Source of the DNA: Mytilus californianus
Taxonomy: Eukaryota > Mollusca > Bivalvia > Mytilida > Mytilidae
Length of the DNA stretch: 64,000 bases
NCBI RefSeq assembly: GCF_021869535.1
Contig: NW_026262734.1
Location: 110,085,088 to 110,149,087, forward strand
Direction of reading: 5' to 3'
Shown: positions 33,003-44,999 of the stretch, piece by piece
Layout: each line of letters begins with the position of its first letter
Position numbering within the stretch: position 1 is the stretch's first letter
Made by a program: the position numbers and the translations under genes
The notes under the pieces: model-generated
Seen by the model: only the letters and a program-made list of their open reading frames with translations
Database searches by the model: none
Told to the model about the DNA's origin: nothing

Positions 33003-33505
33003 ATATAAGAAGATGTGGTATGAGTGCCAATGAGACAACTCTCCATCCAAGTAAAAATTTATAAAAGTAAACCATTATAGGTCAAAGTACGGTCTTCAAC
33101 ACGGAGCCTTTGCTCACACCGAACAGCAAGCTATAAAGGGCCCCAAAAAATTACTAGTGTAAAACCATTCAAACGGGAAAACCATCGGTCTAATCAATAT
33201 TAAAAACGAGAAACGGGAAACACTTATGAACCACATCAACAAACGACAACTACTGAACATCAGATTCCTGACTTAAGACAGGTGCAAACAATTGCAGCGG
33301 GTTTAAACGTTTTAATAGTACCAAACCTTCACCCTTATCTGAAACAATAGTGTAACATCACAACATAGAAAGACACACTATAAAATATCAATTGACATGG
33401 CTTAACTCAAACAAAATACATATTAACACCAGTGAACATACACTGAACAAATAAATTTGATCTATGATACAATGTAAATATAAAATAAATAAACTAAGGG
33501 AACAT
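33003..33505 (+). repeat. Family A2 copy, near full length
   Basis: Starts ATATAAGAAGATGTGGTATG AGTGCC and ends near AAATAAATAAACTAAGGGAA. It is about 80-90 percent like the copy at 23183 by eye. Confidence 0.85.
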
Positions 33506-33744
33506 GTATACATCGATTCACAATGCAAACAATCCTAAATTATCTCTGACAGAACAATTACAAACTGAGATTTTAATTTTGTATAGCATCGATTATAAAG
33601 AATATTGAATTAACGCTGTTGCATACTGTGTTCTTATATGTTTCATTTTGAGGAATAATCTTTTCACTTAGATAGTTGATACCTTGTTTATTGATTCATC
33701 AAACATTTGGAAACATGCAGCTTATCCTATGAAATATCAATATA

Positions 33745-34070
33745 TAAAAAAAAGAAATGTGGTATGATTGTCAATTAGACAACTATCCACGAGAGAGTTC
33801 AAATGACGTGGATGTAATCCATTCTTGGTCACCGTACGGCCTTCAACAATGCGAAAAACCTTTACCGTATAGTCATGAAAGGCCAAGACACAGAAAACTA
33901 TCGGCCTACTTTATAACAATACAATTTACGGACAAGAAAATTGATGGACATGAACCAACGACAACTACTGAATCACATGCAGGCACCTGACTTGGTACAG
34001 ATTCATATCGAATGTAGCTGTGTCAAACATGTTTGTGAGCGCTCAATCTTCTCCCTTGTATAAAGACTGT
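33745..34070 (+). repeat. Diverged family A copy
   Basis: Starts AGAAATGTGGTATGATTGTC AATTAGACAACTATCC and keeps block order (GGCCTTCAACAATGCG, ACCGTATAGTCATGAAAGGC, CACCTGACTTGGTACAG). It has many changes and looks like an older subfamily. Confidence 0.65.
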
Positions 34071-35014
34071 TCTGGTATTGTTCAGCTGACATCCATTTGT
34101 GTAATGCCATGGATTGTCATGAATATGCAATTGAGATGTAAATTTGTATGGCGTGTTGAAGACGTTTGTGTGACTTTCAGATGAAGATCGCAATAAAAAT
34201 CACGGTTCACTTAGTTATTCTGTTCAAATGTGTATATGGTTTCTGTGTCATGAATCATTACACCACTTTTTTTAAATTAATAATTTTTAAATTAGAATAT
34301 TTATCTTTTTTCTTCTAAGTGGCATATGAATTATTACAATATAAACCCAAAATGACACGAGTAGCAAGGAAAGTACAAACTCGTAAATATTCAACGGTTA
34401 AAGGTTCACACTAACTGTTTAAAAGGAAAGAACGAAAAAGAGAACATTAACCTTTTTTTGTCTTCTATCAGCTACGGTTTTAAGTGTTTGAACTTATTTC
34501 AAAGAGATAATTAAAAGGATTACATATTGACTTTAAAAACATTAAACTGTTAAAAGATTTTAGCCTCACGAAGCATTTAAGTAAATGTGAAGCTTTTAAA
34601 ATTTTCTTCTAAACAAACTGTCAATTACTTTCTAATTTGACATAACCTCACGATCGATGTATTAACATACATTCATTCTAACTAAGTCTAGTAACCTAGT
34701 AAAGCCGTTTTTTACTTGGATATGCATCAAGAAAATCCGCATTAATTGTACAACTTATAAATAAAGATGGTATTGATCACCATTTGAAATTGTATACCGT
34801 TCAATGTGTTTATTGATTTATATTGTATCTACAATTTCTATAAAGTATCTGCATACAAATGCTATCGGATTTGTTGCACATGACTAGTACAACATGCAGA
34901 TATATATCTTATTTAAACCACGCATTGCGTAAAAAATTGTACTGTTTATTATTTATGTTTATATTTTCTCCTTGTTTTATAGGTGTAGAGCCTCCTTATC
35001 TGTATTGATTGATT
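34071..35014. other. No recognised feature
   Basis: AT-rich; no open frame or repeat that can be supported. Confidence 0.35.
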
Positions 35015-35097
35015 TTGTTTAACGCCCCTTTGAGCAATATTGTGCTTTTTCATGGTAGTCAGGTTTTATTGGTGGAGGCAGCCGGAGTATACCCCCT
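35015..35097 (+). mobile_element. SINE core fragment leading into a tandem array
   Basis: TTGTTTAACGCCCCTTTGAG, CATGGTAGTCAGGTTTTATT and GGTGGAGGCAGCCGGAGTA match the central block of the SINE at 12190. The rest of the SINE is replaced by the 54-bp array. Confidence 0.6.
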
Positions 35098-35530
35098 ATA
35101 AGAATTCAATCAACAGGAAGTTGACAAGCGATGAATCTGTAAATACCCCTATAAGAATTCAATCAACAGGAAGTTGACAAGCGATGAATCTGTAAATACC
35201 CCCTATAAGAATTCAATCAACAGGAAGTTGACAAGCGATGAATCTGTAAATACCCCCTATAAGAATTCAATCAACAGGAAGTTGACAAGCGATGAATCTG
35301 TAAATACCCCCTATAAGAATTCAGTCAACAGGAAGTTGACAAGCGATAAATCTGTAAATACCCCCTATAAGAATTCAATCAACAGGAAGTTGACAAGCGA
35401 TAAATCTGTAAATACCCCCTATAAGAATTCAATCAACAGGAAGTTAACAAGCGATGAATCTGTAAATACCCCCTATAAAAATTCAATCAACAGGAAGTTA
35501 ACAAGCGATGAATCTGTAAATGCGTTATAA
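35098..35530 (+). repeat. 54-bp tandem array, eight copies
   Basis: The unit is TATAAGAATTCAATCAACAG GAAGTTGACAAGCGATGAAT CTGTAAATACCCCC, with very few differences among copies. The first copy is 53 bp and the rest are 54. The period is a multiple of three, producing a repetitive 118-residue open frame at 35174-35530, which is not taken as a gene. Confidence 0.95.
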
Positions 35531-36801
35531 GCAACACCTAGCTTGATGCAAATTTTCAGGTAGCTCTGATTTGTAGCTTCTGAGAAAAATGTGACCAAAA
35601 TATTGTGGACAGAAACACCAACAGACGGTGACCAGTGTATCCCTTCCTTTGGAGCGGGGTAGAGTAAAGAATTAACTCTGAAAACCGAACATTTAAAACG
35701 TTTGAGAGCCTCTAAAGCAAATAGATATACCCGTAATCGTTTCGTATTATCTATAAACACTAGGTGTGTTGACTAGGTTAGAGTCTACTCCTTTGCAAAT
35801 TGTACCTACTATTCTACGGGGACATATAAACGAATAGGTTCCGTGGGCATATTACATAATAATTGTATAACATTTATGACGGTCTGAAATGGGGTGCGGG
35901 TCTTCATTTCTGTATTTTATAATATTGAGGGCCACCTTTCTCTATGCATTATTGTCGGCCCATCATTCTCTATTCGGTTAAGCACGGAAACAATCGACAC
36001 AAAAAGTGTTGGAAACCAGGAGAAACCCGTTGACTGATTGTAATACTGTAGATCCGCATATTCTATTCCAGATTTGTTACCTCATTTAAGTTTTGATGTT
36101 TTGGACCCACGAAACTAATACATTAAGAATTTTAAAAGGTATTTTCAATTACGTTACATTCTTAGAAAGAAAGCTATGATACGCTTATTTCGACATATAC
36201 CGAAAACATTTTAAATATCTTGCTAGCAAACAGATTTCATGTTTTGTAAGAGGTTTAAATTTTATTAGTTATGGGTTTTTGTCAATTATTCTCTATCTTT
36301 GTTATCATGCACCTTATTCTTCTCTATTTTTTTACTAACTGTCCCTATTTTTTATTTGTATGCTCATTACGCTCTATTAAATTCTATAATTCCCATTCAG
36401 ACCCTCCTATAATTTTGTTTAAATAATCCTGACTCTCTTCTAACTAATATGACACAACCAGTATTAATTCTATTAATTAAAAAAAATATATAAGAATAAT
36501 TCAATGACATGATCTCAATTACATCAATGATCTTTAATCACAAAACATTAAAATTCTCAAAAACAAAAAATAATATAAAGTGTCTTTTAAATATTTAAAA
36601 AGAAAATTTATATTTTGTTTATGAACTTACCTAATTTTACCGTGAACTTTACTTGATCGTTGAGTTAAACCTCCTAACACCACTATTGTCTGGTAAATCA
36701 ACATTAATGTTATCGTGTATATGTTTATATTGTAGATATACAACCTATAATCCCGAACGTTGATGTAAAATTGACTTTAAGTCTATTGATCACCCTAAGA
36801 A
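35531..36801. other. Repeat-like but unclassified, no gene
   Basis: The 95-residue minus frame at 35473-35760 overlaps the array and is unsupported. TTCTCTATT-type phrases recur between 35930 and 36410, suggesting an old repeat. Confidence 0.35.
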
Positions 36802-37324
36802 ATAACCGTTCAATAAGTTATACAATTTATCATTAGACTGACACATTGTATAAGGAAAATTAATTGAAATTGGATAAATTTTTAAAGAATAAGACGTATT
36901 CCAATCTATTATAAGGTTTTGTCCCGTGTGATATACTTACCATAGATCAATATATATTCTGTATGGACATAAACTTTTTTGCCTTATGCTACACAATGTT
37001 GATATAAGGAATGGAAATTTTAACCACTTAAAAGAGTGGGATATACTACCTTCACCTTGTCCGTCCGTCCGTCCCTTCGTTCGTCCAACTCATATGTTCG
37101 TCAACTTTTTCTCCGAATTAAGGATCATGATGATGACGAATTGTTAAACATCCAGTGGCCAATATTAGGAATATTTCAGTTGAATATTAATATAAACCCT
37201 GTTTTGTACTAGATGTAAATGTTCAGCCGGATTATCAAAGTGATAGTTCACAAGGCAATAGTCAGAAAGAAGTTGATTCGCCATAACCGTTCAATAAGTT
37301 ATACAATTTATCATTAGACTGACA
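36802..37324 (+). repeat. Pair of identical 42-bp direct repeats 481 bp apart
   Basis: ATAACCGTTCAATAAGTTAT ACAATTTATCATTAGACTGA CA is at 36802-36843 and again at 37283-37324. Between them lies AT-rich DNA with a (CCGT)n-like run near 37062-37085. The second copy ends 6 bp before the foldback at 37331. Confidence 0.9.
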
Positions 37325-37330
37325 TCATTT

Positions 37331-37541
37331 ATTAAATCAATCTCTTCTTCTAGTCTTTATTTCCATTATATAGAGAATAATACATGGCAAAATCCGTATC
37401 ACATGCCGTATCATCCCGAGATACCAATATAAGCCCGAGAGATGATATTGGTCGAGGGTTATACGGCATGTGATACGGATTTTGCCATGTATTATTCTCT
37501 ATATAATGGAAATAAAGACTAGAAGAAGAGATTGATTTAAT
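37331..37541. mobile_element. Foldback element with identical 81-bp arms
   Basis: Positions 37331-37411 (ATTAAATCAATCTCTTCTTC ... ACATGCCGTAT) are the exact reverse complement of 37461-37541. About 49 bp of non-matching sequence lies between. Identity of the arms implies recent formation or active conversion. No open frame; target duplication unclear. Confidence 0.85.
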
Positions 37542-39587
37542 AAAAAAAATCAATGGAATCCTAATAGGACACGAAAGATATTGCATTACATGTGATATAT
37601 CTAAATTTTACTACGTTATAATGTATCGCGGAACGTCTTCCATTTTTCTGTGAGATTTTTGAAAGATCATCTGCAACACAGGTAATTCATATAAATATTG
37701 CAATGCACTTTGATTCGATAAACTTACAATACGAAGTGTCAGAAATCGCTTTGTAGTTATAAGTTTTAAATCCCTTTGTATGACCTGAATTAAACTTGTT
37801 AAATTGTTTGATAGTTGTTTGCAATAGAAGAGTGAATATCTCTCATCAAAAGTTCGATTTCCCCTTTAAAGATGTTTATCTAGATGATATTTTACTTTCC
37901 AAAATAATTGACATATGTACTTACATACATTCTCTTTAGAAACGCCTTTTGTAAATGTGTTTAAATTCGTTTTAAAACCCTTGTAGGCGACAAAAGTATA
38001 CATTGTCTTTTTTATGCCGTTGTTGACATTTTTAGGAGGTTTTGATCAGAGCGTGTATTTTTTAAACTCTCAATTGAACAAATAAAGAAAGAAAATTTGA
38101 AAACTATGCTTAAAAATTGATCATGAATCTTTGATTTTTACTTTGAATAATAAAATAATTGTTTATCAAAGTACATTGACAAATGAACGATACCAATAAG
38201 TTCGTTTTTAATGCATATTTTTGTAAAATTTTCGGAGGCTATATTATTTATATCTACAGAAATGTCCAAACAAGAATCAATGTAAAACATATTCTACAAA
38301 ACAAAATTTTAAAAATCTCAATTTCCATTAAAACAAACAAGCTTTATAATACAAAAAATGAAGAAAAGATGAGAAATTGAAGTTTGTGCTAAAATCCCTC
38401 AAATAGACCAAAACAGCATTTTTTAATCATCGCATTTCTACCAAATAGTGTGGTAAAATGTTGAATCGATGACTACTGTTTTGAATTTAAGAGTGGAAAA
38501 CAAAAATGCTGCCATACAAACTTTATTGTTCTTCATCGTTAATTTTCAGTTATAGGTTACAGATTTACATTAAACTGAAGTAAAATACAAAATTGCATAA
38601 TAAGCGAGCCTGGAAAAAGGTGACGCTAATTTTAGTTGTTACATTTACATGTAAGAGTAAATGTTTTATTAACCACGTATCAAAATGTACATATGCTCCT
38701 ACATTGGTTCTAAATTTTATTGTAATAGTTGTTTTTTTTTTATTTACTATTCGTACCACGATTTCATTTATGCTTTTCAAAAAAAATTTCTATGTACTGG
38801 TATTATTTTTTTTAATTATATATGATATAAAAAAAATAAATAAAGCTGGATCCAACTATTTCAGGCAAACTGATGCAGCAAAATTTTATGAAGATTTCTT
38901 TTATTGGTCATGATGGCGTTATAAATTCAAATTCAATATCAATTATTTATCAACAGACGGTCAACAGAATCACCGACGATAGCACGAATAATCGAAATGT
39001 TGTTATATGTTAAATGAAAGTGGTATAAATTTAATATTATTGAGTTATGTTATTTTTAAGTTGATGGATTTTAGTATATTCCAAATACGAGACGCCCAAG
39101 CATGACAAAATGTGACACAATTCAAACAAACAAACGAAAACAACTATTCCATGCTAAAACAACAAAGAAAAAAAAATGGAAAAAGAAACAATCGGCAACC
39201 ACTGAATTCAAGAAAGTTTTTATTTACTGTAGTCTTCTTTCAAACATTAGAATAACAATATAGATTTAGAAACAAATGTTATATCTATGTAATAGGTTCT
39301 TTGACCGACATGTGTTCTAAAACTTGTATATTGAAGGTTATCTTGCATAAGTTCCATTTTACCATTTTTTTTCTTCAGATGTATGACTAAATCGTTTTAG
39401 AGAAAAACACATGACACACACATATCCCTGGCAAAATGCGACAAAATTGGCAAAATTGGTAAACAAAAAAGATTTTGCAGTATTCGTCATACATGTATAG
39501 ACGAAGAAAAACATATATATATATGTATATATATATATAATTACTCTAAATATCAGCACAACAATGTTAAATCTGCAAATTTTTGTA
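37542..39587. other. AT-rich stretch, no convincing gene
   Basis: Open frames at 38183-38380 and 38593-38913 are low-complexity, rich in Lys/Asn or Phe/Ile, and overlap opposite frames. TA microsatellite near 39512-39540. Confidence 0.4.
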
Positions 39588-39640
39588 TCTTCCCTCGCCG
39601 GGATTCGAACTCATATATAAATAGAAAGAGGAAGACTTGT
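39588..39640 (-). repeat. B-box-bearing tRNA-like fragment
   Basis: CTTCCCTCGCCGGGATTCGA ACTCATATATAAATAG parallels the fragment at 18200. The reverse complement contains the B box GAGTTCGAATCCC. Confidence 0.5.
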
Positions 39641-39907
39641 AAACGGGAGAAGGCCTACTTCTTGTATGTTCGATTTGATCAAATTATGGACAAACTGAAT
39701 GGGGACTTTTATACTACTGGAATATGGACTTCATGATCTAAGAACTCATGTGTTAGCAATGCTTAGTAGCAAAACAGCAATTCATGCGATTCTATGTTTC
39801 ACCCTTGACCTTTAGAGTATAGTGGGTAAAAGCGTCCATTTCGTGTTCCTTTAACTCCCCCCCCCCCCCTCCCCAGGTGACTGGGAAATAGACATAAGGT
39901 CATTAAG

Positions 39908-40178
39908 TATAAATAAGAAGATGTAGTATGAGTGCCAATGAGACAACTATCCATCCAAGTCACAATGTGTAAATAGTAAACAATTATAGGTCAAAGTACG
40001 GCCTTCAACACGGAGCCTTGGCTCACACCGAACAGCAAGCTATAAAGGGCCCCAAAATGACTAGTGTAAAACAATTCAAACAGGAAAACCAACGGTCTAA
40101 TCTATATAAAAAACGAGAATCGAGAAACACTTATGAACTACACCAACAAACGACAACCACTGAACAATTAAGGTCTTC
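39908..40178 (+). repeat. Family A2 copy, 3' truncated
   Basis: Starts AAATAAGAAGATGTAGTATG AGTGCC, runs to ACGACAACCACTGAACA, then is replaced by family B at about 40180. It is preceded by a C-run near 39858-39868. Confidence 0.8.
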
Positions 40179-40184
40179 ATACGA

Positions 40185-40545
40185 CCGGCTGTAAAACCCT
40201 TTTCAAATTGGGGCGTTCGTTTGGCTGTGCGGGATTTACAAGTACTCAGCCACGTCTAGTCAAAATGGGGACGTGAAATCCGGTGCCTCGTGTAGAGAGA
40301 GTGGCACGCTCTTTGCATGTGAAGAACCCTTGCAACAACTCTTTGAGTGGTCCGTAGATGGCTTGTTGCACGGCAAAATTTCTGTTCCTATTCATTATAT
40401 ATATTTCCAGTGGCAATCCAAATTTCCCCGAACTTCATTCCGGACGGCCTTTATTACAGGACTTACCTATTGTATTTATTATTTCCTGAACACGGAAATT
40501 ATATTTGCCACTAGACGATAAGCAATATTTAACCATTCGCGCGCC
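40185..40545 (+). repeat. Family B copy joined to a reversed family D module
   Basis: Family B blocks AAATGGGGACGTGAAATCCG, TGCCTCGTGTAGAGAGAGTG and CAACTCTTTGAGTGGTCCGT are clear to about 40380. Near 40498-40530 ATTTGCCACTAGACGATAAG is the reverse of the family D phrase. The 82-residue frame at 40273-40521 is carried by the repeat. Confidence 0.7.
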
Positions 40546-41394
40546 GTTAACAAAAGCTGTCCAGTTGCGTTGAAGTTTCACGTCAAAACTTTACAAATAA
40601 TGAAAATATTTTTATTTCAAGCGTATTTAAAGTTGATCAATAGAAAAAAAAAAGATAAAGGGCTTCACTAAATTGAAATATGAATATAACATGTTACAGT
40701 ACGATAAACGCCTTATTTTTTAGCAACACAAAACACGGTATAAACTTAAGGGTGAATTGTTCCTGCTCCACTATTCCCCCAAGACCAAAGATGTCAAGTT
40801 AATAATTTGAGATTTTTATTTATAAATGATATTACTTGAATCGAACGAGTATTTATATACATACTTTATGTTTCTTTAAATATTTGGGGAAGAACGTGTC
40901 CTGAAAAAAAATATACAGTTGTAAATTTTATTTTAAGAAAAATTCAACAGCTACTTACCAAATATCTCTGACCATTTTGTTCAATGAAGTGAACCATATA
41001 CTGTAAAGATTGATTAGCCGGAAAATGTATTGGTCATATAGACATTCATTATCTACTTAAAGCACATAAGTATATTAAATCCAATAACTATTGGTAATCG
41101 ATTTCATATAGATTAAAATTCCATACAGAAGCCCCACATAACCATCGTCACAATAAAATGCAGAGAAATTCAAATAATAATGTGGAAGTTTAAATCAAAT
41201 GTATTAATAATATAAGTCTAACGAAAAATAAATGTTTATACACAGTATCCTTATTTTTATTCTAATTATGTACAAATTATGTTTGTAAATCATTTGTAAA
41301 CACGTGTTGCAATAAAATTGTAAAGAAGTAGGTTTAAATATCCGCTATTAAAAGCGATAAATCTAAATTGATCTTTAAACTTTGACATTTTGAA
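40546..41394. other. No recognised feature
   Basis: AT-rich, nothing supported. Confidence 0.35.
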
Positions 41395-41623
41395 GATACA
41401 TTCTTTCTCAAATATGATTGATATTTACAGTCAGGCTTTTAAGTCCAGTTTTTGTGATACACGGAGGATTATAAATCCTTTATGTCTGATGAGTTTGTTT
41501 CTGTTATTGATAATACTATTAAGTACTCCTCAGCGCATTAAGATTTTACGTGACACTGGAGCTTCTCAGACTTTGTTGTTAGAAGGTATATTGCCTTTGT
41601 CCGAAGAGACTTCTGTTGGTTCT
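41395..41623 (+). pseudogene. Gypsy-type LTR retrotransposon protease fragment
   Basis: The plus frame carries IKILRDTGASQTLLLEGILP followed by LSEETSVGS. The DTGA triad with hydrophobic context is the active-site motif of retroviral-type aspartic proteases, and this wording is typical of mollusc Gypsy/Ty3 pol proteins. Just upstream, a neighbouring frame reads FMSDEFVSV, so a frameshift separates the pre-protease region. The fragment ends abruptly at the TA tract of the LINE at 41624. No RT, integrase or LTR was found. Confidence 0.6.
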
Positions 41624-42840
41624 TACATATATATATATATCTTTATTCTGACAAACCTTCGTCAATACAATGGTATACAGAAGTTACATGTAATAAATAG
41701 TACAGTTATAAATTAAAATAAACATAATATGTACACTATTTACAAATCTAAGTTGAAATTAGCCAGGAGAACACACACATGAATTAATATGCCTTATAAA
41801 TGTACATAGCTTTTTTTAAATATGATTGTTTTGTCATATTCATTACTTCCTTAAATTTAATTATATTTGGATAATTAATATACTTTTTATCAATATACTT
41901 TTGTCTTTCTATAGCCATACATTTACACTTCATTACATAGTGGAATTCATCTCCAAGATCTTTTAAGTCACATAGTTCGCATATTCTTTTATCTATCTGA
42001 ATTTTTTTTTCCATCTACCACTTTTATCGGTAATCTGTGGTTAATTAGTCTAAATTGACATAAGGTATAAATATCACGGAGTTCCAAAACATCTAAATAC
42101 TTTTCGAATCCGAAAAGTTCCTTAAAAAGGCGGTAATTTAATGTTTTTGAGTTCGTTTGAATATCTGAGTACCATGTTTGTTTAAATTGATCTTGGAGAG
42201 ATGTTCTAACAACAGTCTTTAACCAAGTTTCATTTATACAAGTTTGAGTTAACCATACATAAGATAAACCAGTATCATTTAGAATAGATTCTATACATTT
42301 CATCCAATAAAATTTAACATTGTTTCCATGAGATAAACTAAACATTAATTTGTATGCTATTGTTGATAATTTACTGGGTTTGCTAAAAAAATTTTGCCCA
42401 GTATGAAATCATGCGAACTTTGATCAATATCTAAGCTAATAGGATAACGTCCTACAATCTTATTCTCCATAAATAGCACAATTCGGGGTGGAAGATTTTA
42501 GATGGAGTAGAAGTTTACAAAATTTCAAATGAACTCTTTCTAATATATCATTATTTCCAAATCCTCAAATTTCACAGCCGTAAAGTAAAACAGGTTTAAC
42601 CAATTTATCAAATAAATCTAATTGACAGCTTATTGATAAGCCATGCTTTCTCCCTTTTTTGATAACTTCATACATTGCTCTCGTAGCTTTTTCTGCAAGA
42701 TGCTTCTTATTTGCTTTAAATGAGCCATTTTTAGAAAAATAAATCCCAAGATAATTAAACTCATGTACAATTTCTAAGTCAGAGTTACCAAAATTAAATT
42801 AAAGGTTAACAGGTTGTCGTTTTGTTATAAAAATAAACTG
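41624..42840 (-). mobile_element. 5'-truncated LINE (non-LTR retrotransposon) 3' end
   Basis: Minus frames give, in order: FNYLGIYFSKNGSF and NKKHLAEKATRAMYEV (end of RT, about 42660-42770); LFDKLVKPVLLYG and ERVHLKFCKLLL (about 42510-42620); FYWMKCIESILNDTG (about 42290); FRLINHRLPIKV (about 42030); and a Cys/His knuckle RICELCDLKDLGDEFHYVMK C (about 41930-41980). The series is normal for the C-terminal half of LINE ORF2, with stops and a frame change. Its 3' end runs into (TA)n at 41624-41640, a microsatellite-like tail. 5' truncation at about 42840 is typical of target-primed insertion. Confidence 0.75.
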
Positions 42841-44374
42841 CGGAAAAGGAGAATGAATTGAGGAATCAACAATGTATTTATCATATACATTAATTTTGAG
42901 GTAAAACAAGGCGTATGTTCACAAAAACCTGAAAAGACAATCTCATTTATTTTTCAACACATTTATTTTTTCATCGCTCTTTGCACCTTAAGAAGATTTT
43001 TTTGTAAAACAAGGAATATTTATACAAAATTCTCTGTCTTTTAAACAAAAAACAAAAAAACAAAAAAACAAAAAAAAGTAAATGCATAGTACAAAAATAT
43101 TTTGAAAAATCAATCTCCTTTAACACATTTAACTTTTCAAATACAGCTAAAAAACTTTCTATCGTTTAGTTCCTACATACATTATCTAAACAGAACAAGA
43201 TATTGTCTCACGGTTTACTTACAGTTCAAAACAACTAAAGTTAACTAAATAAAATAAACTACAACTGAATGACATTTTAGAACTGCTTGATATAGACGTT
43301 GTAAAAGAAAAAGTGTGAAAGGTTTTAAGTTTTTCTTTAAAGGAGGCATACAAATTGAAGGAGGATGAAGGTACAGAGGAACCTCATAAGAAAAAGACCA
43401 AAACAATAGAACACAAATCCTCAAGGGTAAATTTTTTAACACGTTTATTTGATCAAACCATATGAATTAGAGAAAATAAAGGTCATTTGAAGAGAAAACG
43501 CGGTGAATGTGAGAAAAAAACCCAACTTTGTGAGTCCAAAAAACAAATTATTATACAAATACTTCATCATTTTTTAATGTGTACAAATACTCAGCGGTTA
43601 AATTATTTGTTTGAAAAAACACCACAGAAAAATGAAATGTTCTGAAGGTTAGAATTATAAAAAAAAATGATTTGTTCGGGTTTTATGCTTGAACGTTGAC
43701 AGAGAGAATTTTCTATCAATATTATTATTTCTCTATAATTATTTTCATATTCAAACTGTACTATGTCAAAATAGTTTTCGTGCAAGATGCTCGAACGGGA
43801 AAAAGAAAGACAATACATAGCTAATGCTAAGGATTTAAGTATCGTTCTAACTGAAGGTTATGTTTGACGTATACGAGATAAAGGATCGTGCATGACAGAG
43901 AGTCTTACAATGCAATTGGATGAGTTATAGTTGTACGAATGAGAAACTTTCCACAGCAGTAGAAGAGGTTGTGTAATGACATTGTTAGCGATAAACAATG
44001 AAGTAACATATATCAGCACGTAGGGTGGGGCACATAAAACCTTGGTAGATCAGTATACAATGGGATATGTAGAAAGTAGATCTGGTTTGAGCAAATTGAA
44101 ATGTGTATGTAAATCCCAACTGATATAATGTTTGTGTTGAACTTGATAAGAGTAATATGTTTATAAGTACTGGATATGTTTTATGACGGGTATATTTTGT
44201 ATAATAATTAAAGTTGAACATTAAGTCAGTGTTGTAATTGGTTAATCATGTATGTTATGATACATATACCAGACCATAAAAGAATGTTGATTGGTCATTT
44301 GGCAAACTGAAGAATCTATATTGATATATCTAAAACCAAGTTAGTGGACGTGACTACTTTTACAATATTCTAAT
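42841..44374. other. AT-rich stretch, no gene
   Basis: An AAAAAC-type simple repeat lies near 43048-43076. Phrase GTAAAACAAGG repeats near 42901 and 43005. Open frames at 43245, 43603 and 43985 are short and unsupported. Confidence 0.4.
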
Positions 44375-44995
44375 ATGAAAATAAGAAGATGTGGTATGAT
44401 TGCCAATGAGACAACTCTCCACAAGAGAACAATTGCAGTTAACAATTATAGGTTACCGTACGGCCTTCAACAATGAGCTTAACCCATTCTGCATAGTAAG
44501 CTATGAAAGGCCTCGAAATGACAAATGCAAAACGATTCAAACGAGAAAACTAACGGCCTGTTTTAAGTACAAAACAATAAAAGAAAAATAAATATGATAT
44601 ACAGCAACAAACGACACATACTGAATTACATGCTGCTGACTTGGGACAGGCACATATAGAATATGGCGGGGCTAAATATCTTTGATGGCGCCAAACCTCT
44701 CCCTTACCTGGGACAGTGGTGTAACAGTACGTCCTAAGAACAAAATATTAAAATCAGTTGAAAAGGGCTTAACTCATCAGATCAATACAAAGCACAAAAA
44801 AAAACCAAACAAAAACACAAACACACATAATACAGATCTGAGAGTACTCACGGTTACTGAAAGCTTGTTTAAAGTCAATAACAACGAATAAAGATCCTGT
44901 GTCTAAGACTAAAATATCATTAAGTACGAGCGTTACATATAGGTAGATATCTATTGTCCTTCTATTGTGAATATCAAGCAATACAATTTTAAAAG
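44375..44995 (+). repeat. Family A1 copy with extended 3' part, about 620 bp
   Basis: Starts AAATAAGAAGATGTGGTATG ATTGCC. Contains all family blocks and the extension seen at 31110 (GATCTGAGAGTACTCACGGT TACTGAAAGC, GTCTAAGACTAAAATATC). A Penelope-like fragment follows at once on the same strand. Confidence 0.85.
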
Positions 44996-44999
44996 ACAA

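Noticed and set aside
35174-35530. 118-residue protein with 18-residue repeats
   Set aside because: By-product of the 54-bp array; it has no sequence outside the array and begins inside it.
38593-38913. 106-residue membrane protein
   Set aside because: Extremely AT-rich, overlaps an opposite frame at 38565-38780, and its hydrophobicity comes from T-rich codons.
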